Of a DNA stretch of 48,382 nucleotides, positions 16,978 to 27,028 are shown piece by piece. The position numbers were made by a program, and so were the translations under genes. The number at the start of each line of letters is the position of its first letter. The stretch's first letter is position 1. The notes under the pieces are model-generated. The model was not told where the DNA came from and did not search any database. It saw only the letters and a list, made by a program, of their open reading frames with translations. The DNA is taken from the NCBI GenBank assembly GCA_937872225.1, contig CALMRZ010000045.1, positions 1-48,382 of the forward strand. The letters are read 5' to 3'. The stretch comes from an uncultured Spirochaetota bacterium (lineage in GTDB: Bacteria > Spirochaetota > UBA4802 > UBA5550).

Positions 16978-17552
16978 CTAGTCGTCCCTGAACCGCACGA
17001 ATATGTCCTCCTGCGGGATGAAATTGCTCCATTTAAACTTAACGGCGTTTGGACCGCTCTGCGTATACCCTGCCGGCCGGATGACATACCGGTCCAGTTA
17101 GTATCCAGAAAGACAATGTCCACGATGCCGGGATCGAATTGCGTCCCGGAACAGCGAACGATCTCCTTCATGGGACGCCGCTGCTCCTTGATTGGACCGG
17201 CCTGCCTGCCGTCAATAGAGACCCTGAAATCATCGACCTCGCCGCATCCTTCTCCGGCGGACGTCCTGCCGCTGAAAAAGGGGAACCCGACCTGCAGTGT
17301 GCGCGCCGGACCGGAATTGCGGAGAGAGAAGGCGCAGGTAAAGCTGACGCACCTGGTCTTCATGGTGGGATTCGGGGCAAACCCCGGCACCTCGCGCGTT
17401 TCACCGACCTTGATCGAAACATGTTCCTCCATGAGGCGGATCGAGGATGATTTCGACATGAAGGGGACGACGGTCCTGCCCGGCCCTCCAAGGGGGAGCG
17501 GGTTGGATAGCGCCGCGGCGGGCGCCAGCGTCAGCAACAGCAGTAATGTCAT
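16978..17552 (-). pseudogene. Secreted protein of unknown family, frameshifted near its 3' end
   Basis: The start ATG at 17550-17552 has GGGGGA upstream and gives a signal peptide (MTLLLLLTLAPAAALS). The frame is coherent to about 17105 (VDIVFLDTN), then becomes Arg/Ser-rich and runs on to 16926. The next frame over instead continues sensibly as RYVIRPAGYTQSG and FKWSNFIPQEDIFVRFRDD, stopping at the TAG at 16978-16980. I therefore read a frameshift around 17095-17110. It is either a real mutation or a sequencing/assembly error. The body resembles secreted all-β domains (repeated V-x-F-x-L segments), but I cannot name a family. Confidence 0.6.
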
Positions 17553-17776
17553 TCTAACACATTCCCCCTGCCCGATTGCGAAGAGATCATCAATGCTGCG
17601 GTACGGCATGGATAATGGTGCACCGGCGTGATAAAATCAATTCTTTTTTATGCGGTATCCGCCATGGTTGCCCCCCTGTCATGTCCCCTTTCAAATTATA
17701 TCTTGACGCATCACGGCCTTTGCCGTTATTGTACGATAGCGGCCCGCACACGGGACGCTCCGTGGTGAAGATCGTC

Positions 17777-18349
17777 ATGAAAAGGACCCGACTACTCCTG
17801 ATTATTATCGGCATCTGCAGCGCCGCGTTTCTTCCATCCGCCGCCTTCCCCAACCAGATGGGCTGGGGACGCCCGCTCCAGGTAAACGCCCTGGGGTTTT
17901 CCGTCGATTACGCCCGCACCAAAGATAAAAATGACGCCGGCCTGTACCTGAGCTACCGCTACGGCTTCGCCCATATCATATCACTGTACTTCAACGCCGA
18001 CGCCGGATACCGGTTCCTGTACAACAGCGTCAACGCCCGGGCAGGGGGACAGATCCAGTTCATCATTGTCGGTCTTGAGGCGGGCTTCCTCTGCGCGTAC
18101 CGGGCCCGGAAGGAGCCCACTGAATGGTACCGGCATAGCGGGAAACCGGGCCCCTGGGCGCCGGGAATGTTCCTCGGCCTCAGCGCCACCGTCCCGGGCA
18201 AGCGCCTGGCCCTTTTTCTTTCACTGGGCGGGAATTTTTATTTCATCAACCATGACCACGAGTTCTATTTCATGGCGACCGGCCTTGTCAATTTTGCCGG
18301 GGACATGAAAAGCAAAGCCGCGCCGGAAGGCCCGATCACTGCATTGTAG
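17777..18349 (+). CDS. Secreted/outer-membrane β-strand-rich protein, unknown function
   Basis: 190 residues from the ATG at 17777 (MKRTRLLLIIIGICSAAF), giving a signal peptide with cleavage near SAAFPNQ. The mature part has alternating amphipathic strands rich in Tyr/Phe/Gly (LYLSYRYGF, ISLYFNADAGYRF, LFLSLGGNFYF), as in small outer-membrane β-barrels. It is divergent from the frameshifted secreted protein; the 224 bp between them must hold both promoters, but no strong boxes are obvious. The open frame extends 67 codons upstream without coding features. Confidence 0.6.
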   Translation: MKRTRLLLIIIGICSAAFLPSAAFPNQMGWGRPLQVNALGFSVDYARTKDKNDAGLYLSYRYGFAHIISLYFNADAGYRFLYNSVNARAGGQIQFIIVGLEAGFLCAYRARKEPTEWYRHSGKPGPWAPGMFLGLSATVPGKRLALFLSLGGNFYFINHDHEFYFMATGLVNFAGDMKSKAAPEGPITAL

Positions 18350-18368
18350 CGCCGCCCACCATCTCCGG

Positions 18369-18905
18369 TCAGGCCTTGAAAACTTCCTCGAACAATTCCA
18401 CCAGCCCGGAATCGAACAGCCCGAACTTCTTTATCCCTTCGGAGGTGAACAGGGCGAAGGTCCCGGAGGAGCGCGCGCAGAGGGCGCCTGCCTCATCGTA
18501 GATGAGACCTTCCATCACCGCCTCGCGGTCATGTATCCGCTCCCGCACCCGGCCCACCGCCGTTATGCGCCTGCCGGTCCTCACCGGCTTCAGGAAGTCC
18601 ACCGTGATCGACTTGGTGAGAATATACCTGCGCAGGAGGAACATCGACGACCAGCTCATGATCTCGTCCATGATCGTCGATACGACGCCGCCGTGGGCGA
18701 TATCGCCCCATCCGCACAGATGGGAAGGAATTGTAAGGAGAGAGTATACCGCGCCGCCGTCGGAATGGAATTCCATCCTGAGGCCGTGGGTATTGTTCGG
18801 GCTGCACCCGAAGCAGGTGTGGGTGCCGGAATTCGGTATTTTTTTGAGCCTGGCGATGGATTCCGGATCCATCACCGCGCCCTGTATGCCGTTCCCGTTT
18901 TCCAT
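18369..18905 (-). CDS. Hotdog-fold thioesterase (PaaI/4HBT-like)
   Basis: 178 residues. HTCFGCSPNNTHGLRMEF is the typical beginning of the PaaI/THEM4-like subgroup. IAHGGVVSTIMDEIMSW is the hotdog helix with the HGG motif that carries the active-site acidic residue downstream, and ITVDFLKPVRTGRRI matches the family's T-x-x-L-x-x-F-x-x-P-V-x-x-G strand. It would hydrolyse acyl-CoA thioesters in the cytosol; the acyl group is not predictable. AGAGGG upstream of the ATG supports the start. It lies downstream of the HlyIII gene on the same strand (127-bp gap). Confidence 0.87.
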   Translation of the reverse strand: MENGNGIQGAVMDPESIARLKKIPNSGTHTCFGCSPNNTHGLRMEFHSDGGAVYSLLTIPSHLCGWGDIAHGGVVSTIMDEIMSWSSMFLLRRYILTKSITVDFLKPVRTGRRITAVGRVRERIHDREAVMEGLIYDEAGALCARSSGTFALFTSEGIKKFGLFDSGLVELFEEVFKA

Positions 18906-19032
18906 CGCTCGCCCTCTGCCGTCATAATCTGATAGTGGAGCCCGGACACGTCCGGCTCATTATCACTACGGGACAGGCGGCCAAAACGTCAAGGAACAAT
19001 TAATCGATGCGCGAGGCCGGATCAATCCATGG

Positions 19033-19674
19033 TCAGGCGGACAGGTACTGCAGCACGGCCCAGTAGAAAAAGCCGGCCCCCGCGAGGATGAAGAGGTGGA
19101 AGATCTCGTGGAACCCGAAGACCCCGGGAAGGGGATCGGGCCGCTTCCCCGCATAGATGACGGCCCCGACGGTGTACGCGGCGCCTCCCGCGAATATGAG
19201 CGCAAGGGCACCGCCGGGCATGGCCGCCCAGAGCTTGTACATGGGCACCAGGGCGACCCACCCCATGGCCAGGTACAGCGCGGCTGAAAGCTTCCGCGGT
19301 TTCTTTACCCAGGCGAAGGTGACCAGGACGCCGGCCATAACGATACCCCACTGCACGATGAGGATCCCCCACCGCCACCATCCTGACAGGTACTCGTAAA
19401 TGAAGGGAGTGTAGGTGCCGGCTATCATGAGGTAAATTGCCGTGTGATCGAACTTTCTCAGGAGTGACCCGCCGTTTTCCTCCTTCTTGAAGGCGTGGTA
19501 GAGGGAGCTCGCCAGGAAGAGGACCATCACCGAAATCCCGTAGATCACCAGGGCGCTCTTTTTCCAGGGATCGGCCACCGGTGTACAAAGGATCGCCGCG
19601 AAACCCGCGGCGGAAAGGATGAAGCCCGTGAAGTGGGTATAGAATGAAGCGGGCTCTTTGATCGTAATTGCCAT
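19033..19674 (-). CDS. Hemolysin III family (PAQR-like) membrane protein
   Basis: 213 residues with seven predicted membrane segments. The family metal-site motifs are visible: S-x3-H in LASSLYHAF, the FDHTAIYLMIAGTYTPF block, and the C-terminal H-x3-H in GFHEIFHLFILAG. The length is that of the YqfA/HlyIII family. These proteins are PAQR relatives with a zinc-type site; the bacterial function is mostly membrane-lipid related and haemolysis is not implied. AGG lies before the ATG at 19672-19674. Confidence 0.92.
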   Translation of the reverse strand: MAITIKEPASFYTHFTGFILSAAGFAAILCTPVADPWKKSALVIYGISVMVLFLASSLYHAFKKEENGGSLLRKFDHTAIYLMIAGTYTPFIYEYLSGWWRWGILIVQWGIVMAGVLVTFAWVKKPRKLSAALYLAMGWVALVPMYKLWAAMPGGALALIFAGGAAYTVGAVIYAGKRPDPLPGVFGFHEIFHLFILAGAGFFYWAVLQYLSA

Positions 19675-19782
19675 GGATAAACCTGCCGGAAAATATTGAA
19701 GCCGTTGCGGCTGTCATTGATACAGACTGGATACGGGCGCCGCGGGTTGCATTTTTTTTGCCCCGTGACACAAGAAGAAGGG

Positions 19783-19983
19783 CTATAAAGCCGGGAGGAG
19801 CGGCACGGAGGCGCCGTTCACCAGCACCGTGGCCACGGCCGGCGGCGAGACGAGGCGAGGCGCCCATGACCGCGCCGAGGCCAGAACGTCCGGCGTAACG
19901 ACCCCGGTCGTTCGATATACCGGCGATATAGACCCTCTGGCAAGGTCGACCACAAGGATTTTTCCCATAAAACCCTTTTTCAT
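19783..19983 (-). pseudogene. N-terminal remnant resembling aldehyde ferredoxin oxidoreductase
   Basis: From the ATG at 19981-19983, with a near-perfect AGGAGGGGG ribosome site, the product begins MKKGFMGKILVVDLARGSIS. This is the characteristic opening of tungsten/molybdopterin aldehyde ferredoxin oxidoreductases. After about 20 residues the similarity is lost, and the frame stops at residue 67, where the family is about 600 residues. It looks like the 5' stub of a deleted gene that kept its translation start. A small functional protein is possible but less likely. Confidence 0.5.
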
Positions 19984-20047
19984 GGCCCCCTCCTGAACGT
20001 TGTTCAATGAACAGATGAGAATTGAGAAATGGATGGAATATGTCTAA

Positions 20048-20098
20048 AATATACCATATCCGATCAAAAAAAGAAACTATTTTGGGGGATGGTATATT
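20048..20098. promoter_or_regulatory. 10-bp inverted repeat in a divergent intergenic region
   Basis: AATATACCAT (20048-20057) is the exact reverse complement of ATGGTATATT (20089-20098), separated by 31 bp. It lies 40 bp upstream of the 17-residue-repeat protein and about 65 bp upstream of the decayed oxidoreductase start. It is a candidate operator with two half sites; a -10-like TATATT is embedded in the right arm. Confidence 0.45.
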
Positions 20099-20138
20099 CT
20101 ACCTTAATACCATACAGATGCATCACAGGAGGTAGGAT

Positions 20139-20462
20139 ATGCGGCTTCCAATAATCAACAAGGACCTGGACGCGGTTATCCACTACAGACGGGCCCATGA
20201 AAACGATAAAACCAATTTTGAGCGTGAAATCGACCTCAAGAAGGCCAGCGAACCGGACAAGACGCTGTTGGAAATTATCATTGCGGAAAAGCGGAAATAC
20301 GAAAACTACATCACGGACCTGGAAACGATAATAAAAGATAGCAGGGCCCGGGAACTTGACCTGACCGACCTGGAACGCATCATCGCCATACGGCGGAAGC
20401 ATGATATCGATTTCACGGACCTTGACCGGATCACCGAAGCGCACCGGAACATGGAAATGTAG
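20139..20462 (+). CDS. Small protein built of six 17-residue repeats
   Basis: 107 residues with a strong AGGAGG site eight bases before the ATG. After a seven-residue lead, the whole protein is six tandem units of 17 residues, starting at residues 8, 25, 42, 59, 76 and 93. Each begins [TK]-[DNL]-[LF]-[ED] and has a hydrophobic Ile pair and a basic stretch (TDLETIIKDSR, TDLERIIAIRR, TDLDRITEAHR). It is highly charged, with no signal peptide or membrane segment, and predicted helical. I recognise no family. It stands alone between the oxidoreductase remnant and the convergent flippase gene (12-bp gap). Confidence 0.78.
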   Translation: MRLPIINKDLDAVIHYRRAHENDKTNFEREIDLKKASEPDKTLLEIIIAEKRKYENYITDLETIIKDSRARELDLTDLERIIAIRRKHDIDFTDLDRITEAHRNMEM

Positions 20463-20474
20463 GCCCTTTTCAGG

Positions 20475-21821
20475 TTATTCCAGAATATCATCCTTGATAA
20501 TCCGCCAGAACCCGTGCAGGAAGAGGGATTTCACCTGCATGATGAAGATGGCGCGCGACATGAACAGCGTCGAGAGGAATCCCGTGACGATGCGGGCGAT
20601 CATGACCGATACGGCGGCGCCGACGCCCCCGTACAGTTTTATCAGGGGCACGTTCATTGCAATATTGAGCAACGCCCCGGCGAGGGTGGAATAGAGGACG
20701 CTCCTGGTATCGTTCTCGATGTTGCACCAGGTATTGCGCGCCGTGGTCATGGCGACAAAGAGGCCCGCCCAGATGTGGATGCCGAGGATGAAAGAGGCCT
20801 TCACATACTGTGATCCGAAAATAATATATATGACCCATTCATTCAGGAAAAAGGTCGGGATAACGGCAAGATACGAGATAAAGGCCATGATGCTGAAGTA
20901 ATCCTGCATCCTGCGCATGTATTGTTCGTTGCTGATGGATTTGAATTCAATCAATTTCGGATACATGGTCGTGTAAATCACAAAAGGGACAAAATACCAG
21001 ACCTCGGAAATCTTAACAGCGGCCGAATATTCACCGAGTTCCTTGTAGGACACCATGTTGCCGAGCATGACCTGGCTGATCTTGAGCAGCAGGAGCTGCG
21101 ACGCAGCAGCCAGCATGAGCGGCCAGCTGTCGTGGAACATCTGCTTTGCCAGCACGAAATTCCACTTCCACCTGAAAACAAAGTGGCCGGTCACTCGCCG
21201 ATAAACAATGAGCATGCCGATCTGGGCGACCGCAACTTCCGCCGTGCCCGCGACGGCAAAGGCCATGAGGGGCGCCTGATATACTATCAGGATTATCCTG
21301 ATGATGCTGAGCAGAAAAAAGGCCGTGTTGTTGGCTATGACCGAATACTTGGACTTTATCAGGGACTGGAAGTAAAGATCAACGACGTCAACCGAGGCGA
21401 ATAGATACGTGACGGAAACGACAATAACCAGAAGCTGGGTCATCGGCTCATCGGGATTCAGGATGAAAACCACAACGGTGGAGATAATGACGGAAAGTAT
21501 GCCGCCGAACTGACGGATCAGGAACGCGGAACCGAGTATATCGGTGGTCCGTTCCCTGTACCTGACCAGGTCCCTGACGACGATGCTGTTGGTCCCGAAG
21601 GCGGCTATTACCCCCACCACCATGGTGATGCTCGTCGCGTAGTCATAGTTCCCGTACAGCTTCGGGCCCAGGTAGCGTGCCATCCAGCCCACCACGAAGA
21701 GGTTAAGGGCCAGGCGGAATACACGGTCGTACGCCAGCCATGAAGCGTTCGCGAGGAGACGCCGGAGCTCGCCCGGCTCTTTTATTTTTCTAAAGGCTTT
21801 CGAGATCATCTTGAATGGCAT
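20475..21821 (-). CDS. Polysaccharide flippase (Wzx/MOP-like)
   Basis: 448 residues with about 12-14 membrane segments. It has the typical polysaccharide-export N-terminus (SWLAYDRVFRLALNLFVVGWMARYLGP followed by YGNYDYATS) and an FGTNSIVVRDLVRY loop. It would flip lipid-linked oligosaccharide across the inner membrane. It lies 12 bp after the dehydrogenase/CDP-glycerol transferase fusion gene on the same strand, so the two form an operon. They are best read together as a small surface-glycan module. Confidence 0.9.
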   Translation of the reverse strand: MPFKMISKAFRKIKEPGELRRLLANASWLAYDRVFRLALNLFVVGWMARYLGPKLYGNYDYATSITMVVGVIAAFGTNSIVVRDLVRYRERTTDILGSAFLIRQFGGILSVIISTVVVFILNPDEPMTQLLVIVVSVTYLFASVDVVDLYFQSLIKSKYSVIANNTAFFLLSIIRIILIVYQAPLMAFAVAGTAEVAVAQIGMLIVYRRVTGHFVFRWKWNFVLAKQMFHDSWPLMLAAASQLLLLKISQVMLGNMVSYKELGEYSAAVKISEVWYFVPFVIYTTMYPKLIEFKSISNEQYMRRMQDYFSIMAFISYLAVIPTFFLNEWVIYIIFGSQYVKASFILGIHIWAGLFVAMTTARNTWCNIENDTRSVLYSTLAGALLNIAMNVPLIKLYGGVGAAVSVMIARIVTGFLSTLFMSRAIFIMQVKSLFLHGFWRIIKDDILE

Positions 21822-21833
21822 TCCGTTATTCCA

Positions 21834-24242
21834 TTACAGCTCATTGAATATCTTGGAACCGCGCGGACTGAAGAGAAGATCATGAATGGTATCTGCGGCG
21901 ACCTCGGACGCATGCCCCCGGTTATAGAGGAGCGTTGCGGCGAGCTCCATGCGCCTGGCGGAGAGCTCGCCCGGGTTCTCAATGCAGCGACTGATGTACC
22001 GGGGAAGTTCCTCGATGTTTTCCACAACAAGGCCGACATGCCTTCCCGCGTTGGTCAGGGGATTGCTCTTGATATAATCACTGTCTATATTGCCCCACCC
22101 GATGTAGTTTTTCGGCAGTATGCGCTCAAAGAAGTAGGGGCATTCGATGTAGATCACGGGCCGGTCCAGAAGTATGAATTCCAGGGCCACGCTGCTCAAA
22201 TCCGTTATCATGATATCGCTGGCCGCGAGGAGCGGGTTGATGTTCTGGATCGATATCACGTGGCTGAAATTGCCCAGGTCCTCGAAACGCCTGAACCGCT
22301 CCCGCCAGTTCACTCCGCCGGTGAAGGAATAATAGAGGGGATGTTCGGGGGTCGAGTAGCTCACCGGATGCAGCTTGACGATGAGGTTCACCTTCATGCC
22401 GACAACAAGCTCGACTATCCGCTCTCCGAAGGAACGGAGGGACATGCCTTCGTCCCATGAAGGCGAATAGAGCACTGTGGGAAGCGCCGGATCAAGACCC
22501 AGCCCCGCAAGGACCTCCTCCCGGCGGTAATCCCCCCGCAGGAGAGGGTCGGACTTGGGGTACCCCACCTTGAAGATACGCACATCCTTCGAATCAACAT
22601 TGATCTTCCGGAACGTGGTTTCCAGCATCTTCAGAGTAAGGTCGCCCAGGATGAAATGACAGTTGAAATTGATAAAATCCTGGTAACGGAACGACTCATG
22701 TTTCACCGGAAGGTTATGGAACACGTGCAATCGGATCGCGCGACGCGGTCCTACCGAATGAAGATAGGCGGCCAGATAGAGATCCGTCAGGAAGAGCTTC
22801 CTGGCCAGCTGGATGGGAAATCGTTTTCTTTCAATGCCGCCGAATATGCTGAATTCAGCCGAATTGAGAAAGATATCCTTGGTTGCGATATATATCGAAA
22901 CGGAACTGGTCCGTTTGGCCAATGCCACGGCGATCGGATGGAGATACTGTATCAGGGTGACCTCCCCCAGCTCCAGCACCACGATTTTTCTCTTCCTGAT
23001 TTTATCTCCCAGCATCGTCAGCGTGACGCCCAGGCTCCGCAGGGAGAGGAGCGCTTCACGCGCTTTCAGATACACGGGATACAGGCTTTTCCTGATACGC
23101 TTGCCGAGGGAAAAACCCTCCACGCTCCAGAACAGTTTCAGCAGCGCCGCATCGTTAAGGGGCCGGGGGTTGTGCTTTATCAGTTCAAAGTTGATGGAGC
23201 GGATCACGATCGAAAGATCATCTATCGCGATCCCCGCGGTACAGAGGGTCGGTTTCATGCCGGCATGCTTCATCAGGGAGCGCAGCACCGCAACCGCCTT
23301 CCGGGAGGTCCCGGCGCCAAAAAGCCGGTTCAACTCCATCATGGTGCCGCGGGCCGCCTCCTCTCCGCGGGGGTCCAATGTATCCTTCATGCTGAAATCA
23401 GAATTGTAAAGATAGAGAAAGGGGAGTATCATTCCGACCGATTGATCATGGTCGATCCCGGTGACAGATGTCAGGGGAAAGGCCAGGGCATGGCAGGCGT
23501 TCCGGCCGGTCAGATCGGCGGCCTTTCCGGATATGACCGCCCCCTGCGCCATTGCCGCGACGGCACTCTCCTCGCGTTCGGCGACATGAGGCGTAATCAT
23601 TCGGATGGCCTCTGCCGCAAGGTTCCGTGATTCGTCGGTGGCGTTGATAGACCAGTACGATTCAACAGCCAGCGCCAGGGCATGGATGCCGGCAGCCCCG
23701 ATTTTTTCCGGAGCGAGTCCCATCATCAGACGCGCGTCAACAATGGACACCGCGGGGCGAAGCAGCTCATGGGATACAACGTGCGCATCCCGGTCGATGA
23801 AGATATCCGCGACACGGGTAGCCCCGCCGCCGGATACAGGCGAGGCGGGAACCGCGATGAGGGGCCTGCAGGAGACATTGTCGGGAACGGACACATCCCC
23901 CTGGATAAATCCGGCGGCCGATATGCCGGCGGAGAAGCAGAGATTAATCACCCTGGCCGCATCAAGCGTATATCCATGGCCGATGGCCAGTATGGCATCG
24001 GGCTTGACGCTCCCGCAAAGGGCGAGGCCCTCCTCGATATCTTTAATGCGCGCGCAGGGAGCGGCCACTGTCTGCCAGGTCATCGTGGTTTCGGCGGCAA
24101 GGGCGGAAAACTCCTTCAGGTTGAGGACCTTTTCCCGGAGATGGTCGCAGGTTATGACGAGGATTTTCGACGCATGCAGCCCGCGCAGTATGCCCGGCAG
24201 AGAGTCAATTCGGCCCGGACCAATGTATTCTTTCTGGCTCAT
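21834..24242 (-). CDS. Fusion: phosphonoacetaldehyde-reductase-like alcohol dehydrogenase + CDP-glycerol glycerophosphotransferase
   Basis: 802 residues. Residues 1-375 are a group III (iron-type) alcohol dehydrogenase: IGHGYTLDAAR near 88-97 matches the nucleotide-binding GGGSxxD, and AVESYWSINATDESR (192-206) is the block I associate with phosphonoacetaldehyde reductases. Of the metal ligands, His251 and His265 remain. The Asp is His187, and the first His position (often Gln in phosphonoacetaldehyde reductases) is Leu191. Residues about 390-790 are a TagB/TagF-type transferase: LHVFHNL, LYSPSWDEG, IVKLHPVS and the ITDLSSVALEFILLDRPVIYI block are all present. The two parts would join alcohol or hydroxyalkyl-phosphonate formation to transfer from a CDP-activated donor onto a glycan. 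The flippase follows. Confidence 0.82.
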   Translation of the reverse strand: MSQKEYIGPGRIDSLPGILRGLHASKILVITCDHLREKVLNLKEFSALAAETTMTWQTVAAPCARIKDIEEGLALCGSVKPDAILAIGHGYTLDAARVINLCFSAGISAAGFIQGDVSVPDNVSCRPLIAVPASPVSGGGATRVADIFIDRDAHVVSHELLRPAVSIVDARLMMGLAPEKIGAAGIHALALAVESYWSINATDESRNLAAEAIRMITPHVAEREESAVAAMAQGAVISGKAADLTGRNACHALAFPLTSVTGIDHDQSVGMILPFLYLYNSDFSMKDTLDPRGEEAARGTMMELNRLFGAGTSRKAVAVLRSLMKHAGMKPTLCTAGIAIDDLSIVIRSINFELIKHNPRPLNDAALLKLFWSVEGFSLGKRIRKSLYPVYLKAREALLSLRSLGVTLTMLGDKIRKRKIVVLELGEVTLIQYLHPIAVALAKRTSSVSIYIATKDIFLNSAEFSIFGGIERKRFPIQLARKLFLTDLYLAAYLHSVGPRRAIRLHVFHNLPVKHESFRYQDFINFNCHFILGDLTLKMLETTFRKINVDSKDVRIFKVGYPKSDPLLRGDYRREEVLAGLGLDPALPTVLYSPSWDEGMSLRSFGERIVELVVGMKVNLIVKLHPVSYSTPEHPLYYSFTGGVNWRERFRRFEDLGNFSHVISIQNINPLLAASDIMITDLSSVALEFILLDRPVIYIECPYFFERILPKNYIGWGNIDSDYIKSNPLTNAGRHVGLVVENIEELPRYISRCIENPGELSARRMELAATLLYNRGHASEVAADTIHDLLFSPRGSKIFNEL

Positions 24243-25925
<1,683 letters not shown>

Positions 25926-25945
25926 GGGCACGGCATGCCGTGCCC
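25926..25945. terminator. 20-bp perfect palindrome after serS
   Basis: GGGCACGGCATGCCGTGCCC begins directly after the serS stop codon. No T-run follows. A relative of it (GGGGCACG...CGTGCCCC) forms the terminator of thi4, so this is probably a transcript-end hairpin from the same repeat family. Confidence 0.5.
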
Positions 25946-25973
25946 CTATCTATATGAATAATATCTCATAATT

Positions 25974-26051
25974 CTGTCAAGGGGTGCCCGGGAGGGCTGA
26001 GAACATACCCTTTGAACCTGAACCGGGTAATGCCGGCGTAGGGAATGACAG
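25974..26051 (+). ncRNA. TPP riboswitch (THI element)
   Basis: All conserved pieces are present: P1 CTGTCA (25974-25979)/TGACAG (26046-26051), GGGGTGCC, the CTGAGA core, ATACCC, ACCTGA and GGTAATGCCGGCGTAGGGAA. It binds thiamine pyrophosphate in the leader of thi4. Its 3' part GGAATGAC (26042-26049) can pair with GTCATTCC of the downstream terminator. Ligand-free RNA would therefore form an antiterminator, while TPP binding (P1 closed) frees the terminator. Confidence 0.96.
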
Positions 26052-26077
26052 TGATATAACTCAAGCAGGCTATAATC

Positions 26078-26114
26078 ATGGAGTCATTCCGAAACGGAAT
26101 GACTCCATTTTTTT
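26078..26114 (+). terminator. Rho-independent terminator controlled by the TPP riboswitch
   Basis: A 14-bp perfect stem (26078-26091 with 26095-26108) closes an AAA loop and runs into seven T residues (26108-26114). It lies between the THI element and thi4, so TPP causes premature termination. Confidence 0.93.
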
Positions 26115-26141
26115 GCACTACAACTACAAGGAGAAGATGCC

Positions 26142-26912
26142 ATGGAATTAAACGAACGCACCATCACCAGGGCCATTATTGACCGGTATTCAAGAAAATT
26201 CATCGAATACACCGATGTGGATGTCGCGATTGTCGGGGCCGGACCTGCCGGTCTCGTAGCCGCCTATTTCCTTGCCGGAGCCGGGAAAAAGGTCGCGGTA
26301 TTCGAGCGGAAACTGAGCGTCGGCGGCGGCATGTGGGGAGGCGGCATGATGTTCAACGAGATCGTCGTGCAGGACCAAGGGAAGCAGGTCCTCGAAATCT
26401 TCGGGGTAAGGACCGAAGAGTATGAGCCGGGATATCATACCGCCGACGCGGTGGAAGCCGTTTCAACCATCTGTTCACATGCCTGCAGGGTCGGGGCAAC
26501 AATATTCAACTGCATCAGCGTCGAGGACGTTGTCATACGGGAAAATGCCATAACCGGCCTGGTCATAAACTGGACCGCCGTCGGGATGGCAGGCCTCCAT
26601 GTTGATCCCCTTACGGTTACGGCGCGATGCATCATAGATTCAACGGGCCATGACATGGAAGTGCTCAAGGTTATAAGCCGCAAGGCGGGAGTGGCCTTCA
26701 ATACCCCCACCGGCGAAATCATCGGCGAACGGTCCCTCTGGGCCGACAGGGCTGAGCGGCTTACCATTGATAATACCGTGGAGATCTGTCCCAACGTTTA
26801 TGTGGCGGGGATGTCGGCCAATGCCGCCTGCGGCGGACCCCGGATGGGCCCGATTTTCGGGGGGATGCTCCTGTCCGGGAAAAAAGTTGCGGACATGGTT
26901 ATCAACAGGTAA
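26142..26912 (+). CDS. thi4: Thiamine thiazole synthase (sulfide-dependent type)
   Basis: 256 residues. The FAD/NAD-binding Rossmann motif is VGAGPAGL (31-38), followed by [16 protein letters not shown] and the C-terminal [18 protein letters not shown]. The family makes the ADP-thiazole precursor of thiamine from NAD, glycine and sulfur. At the position where yeast Thi4 has the sulfur-donating Cys, this protein has His153 (AGLHVDPLT), as in methanogen enzymes that use free sulfide and turn over repeatedly; this implies a sulfide-rich, anoxic life. AAGGAG lies upstream of the ATG. It is preceded by a TPP riboswitch and terminator, so thiamine represses it. No other thiamine genes are adjacent. 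Confidence 0.95.
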   Translation: MELNERTITRAIIDRYSRKFIEYTDVDVAIVGAGPAGLVAAYFLAGAGKKVAVFERKLSVGGGMWGGGMMFNEIVVQDQGKQVLEIFGVRTEEYEPGYHTADAVEAVSTICSHACRVGATIFNCISVEDVVIRENAITGLVINWTAVGMAGLHVDPLTVTARCIIDSTGHDMEVLKVISRKAGVAFNTPTGEIIGERSLWADRAERLTIDNTVEICPNVYVAGMSANAACGGPRMGPIFGGMLLSGKKVADMVINR

Positions 26913-26926
26913 GGGTGTCATGGAAC

Positions 26927-26968
26927 CGGCAGGGGCACGTCATGCCGTGCCCCTGCCGTCATTTTTTT
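26927..26968 (+). terminator. Rho-independent terminator of thi4
   Basis: A 13-bp perfect stem CGGCAGGGGCACG (26927-26939)/CGTGCCCCTGCCG (26946-26958) with a 6-nt loop, followed by TCATTTTTTT. Confidence 0.9.
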
Positions 26969-27028
26969 CCGTAACATATCTCCCCCCGCTTTTCAAATAA
27001 TGGTAACGATTACGCGGGGAAAATTACC

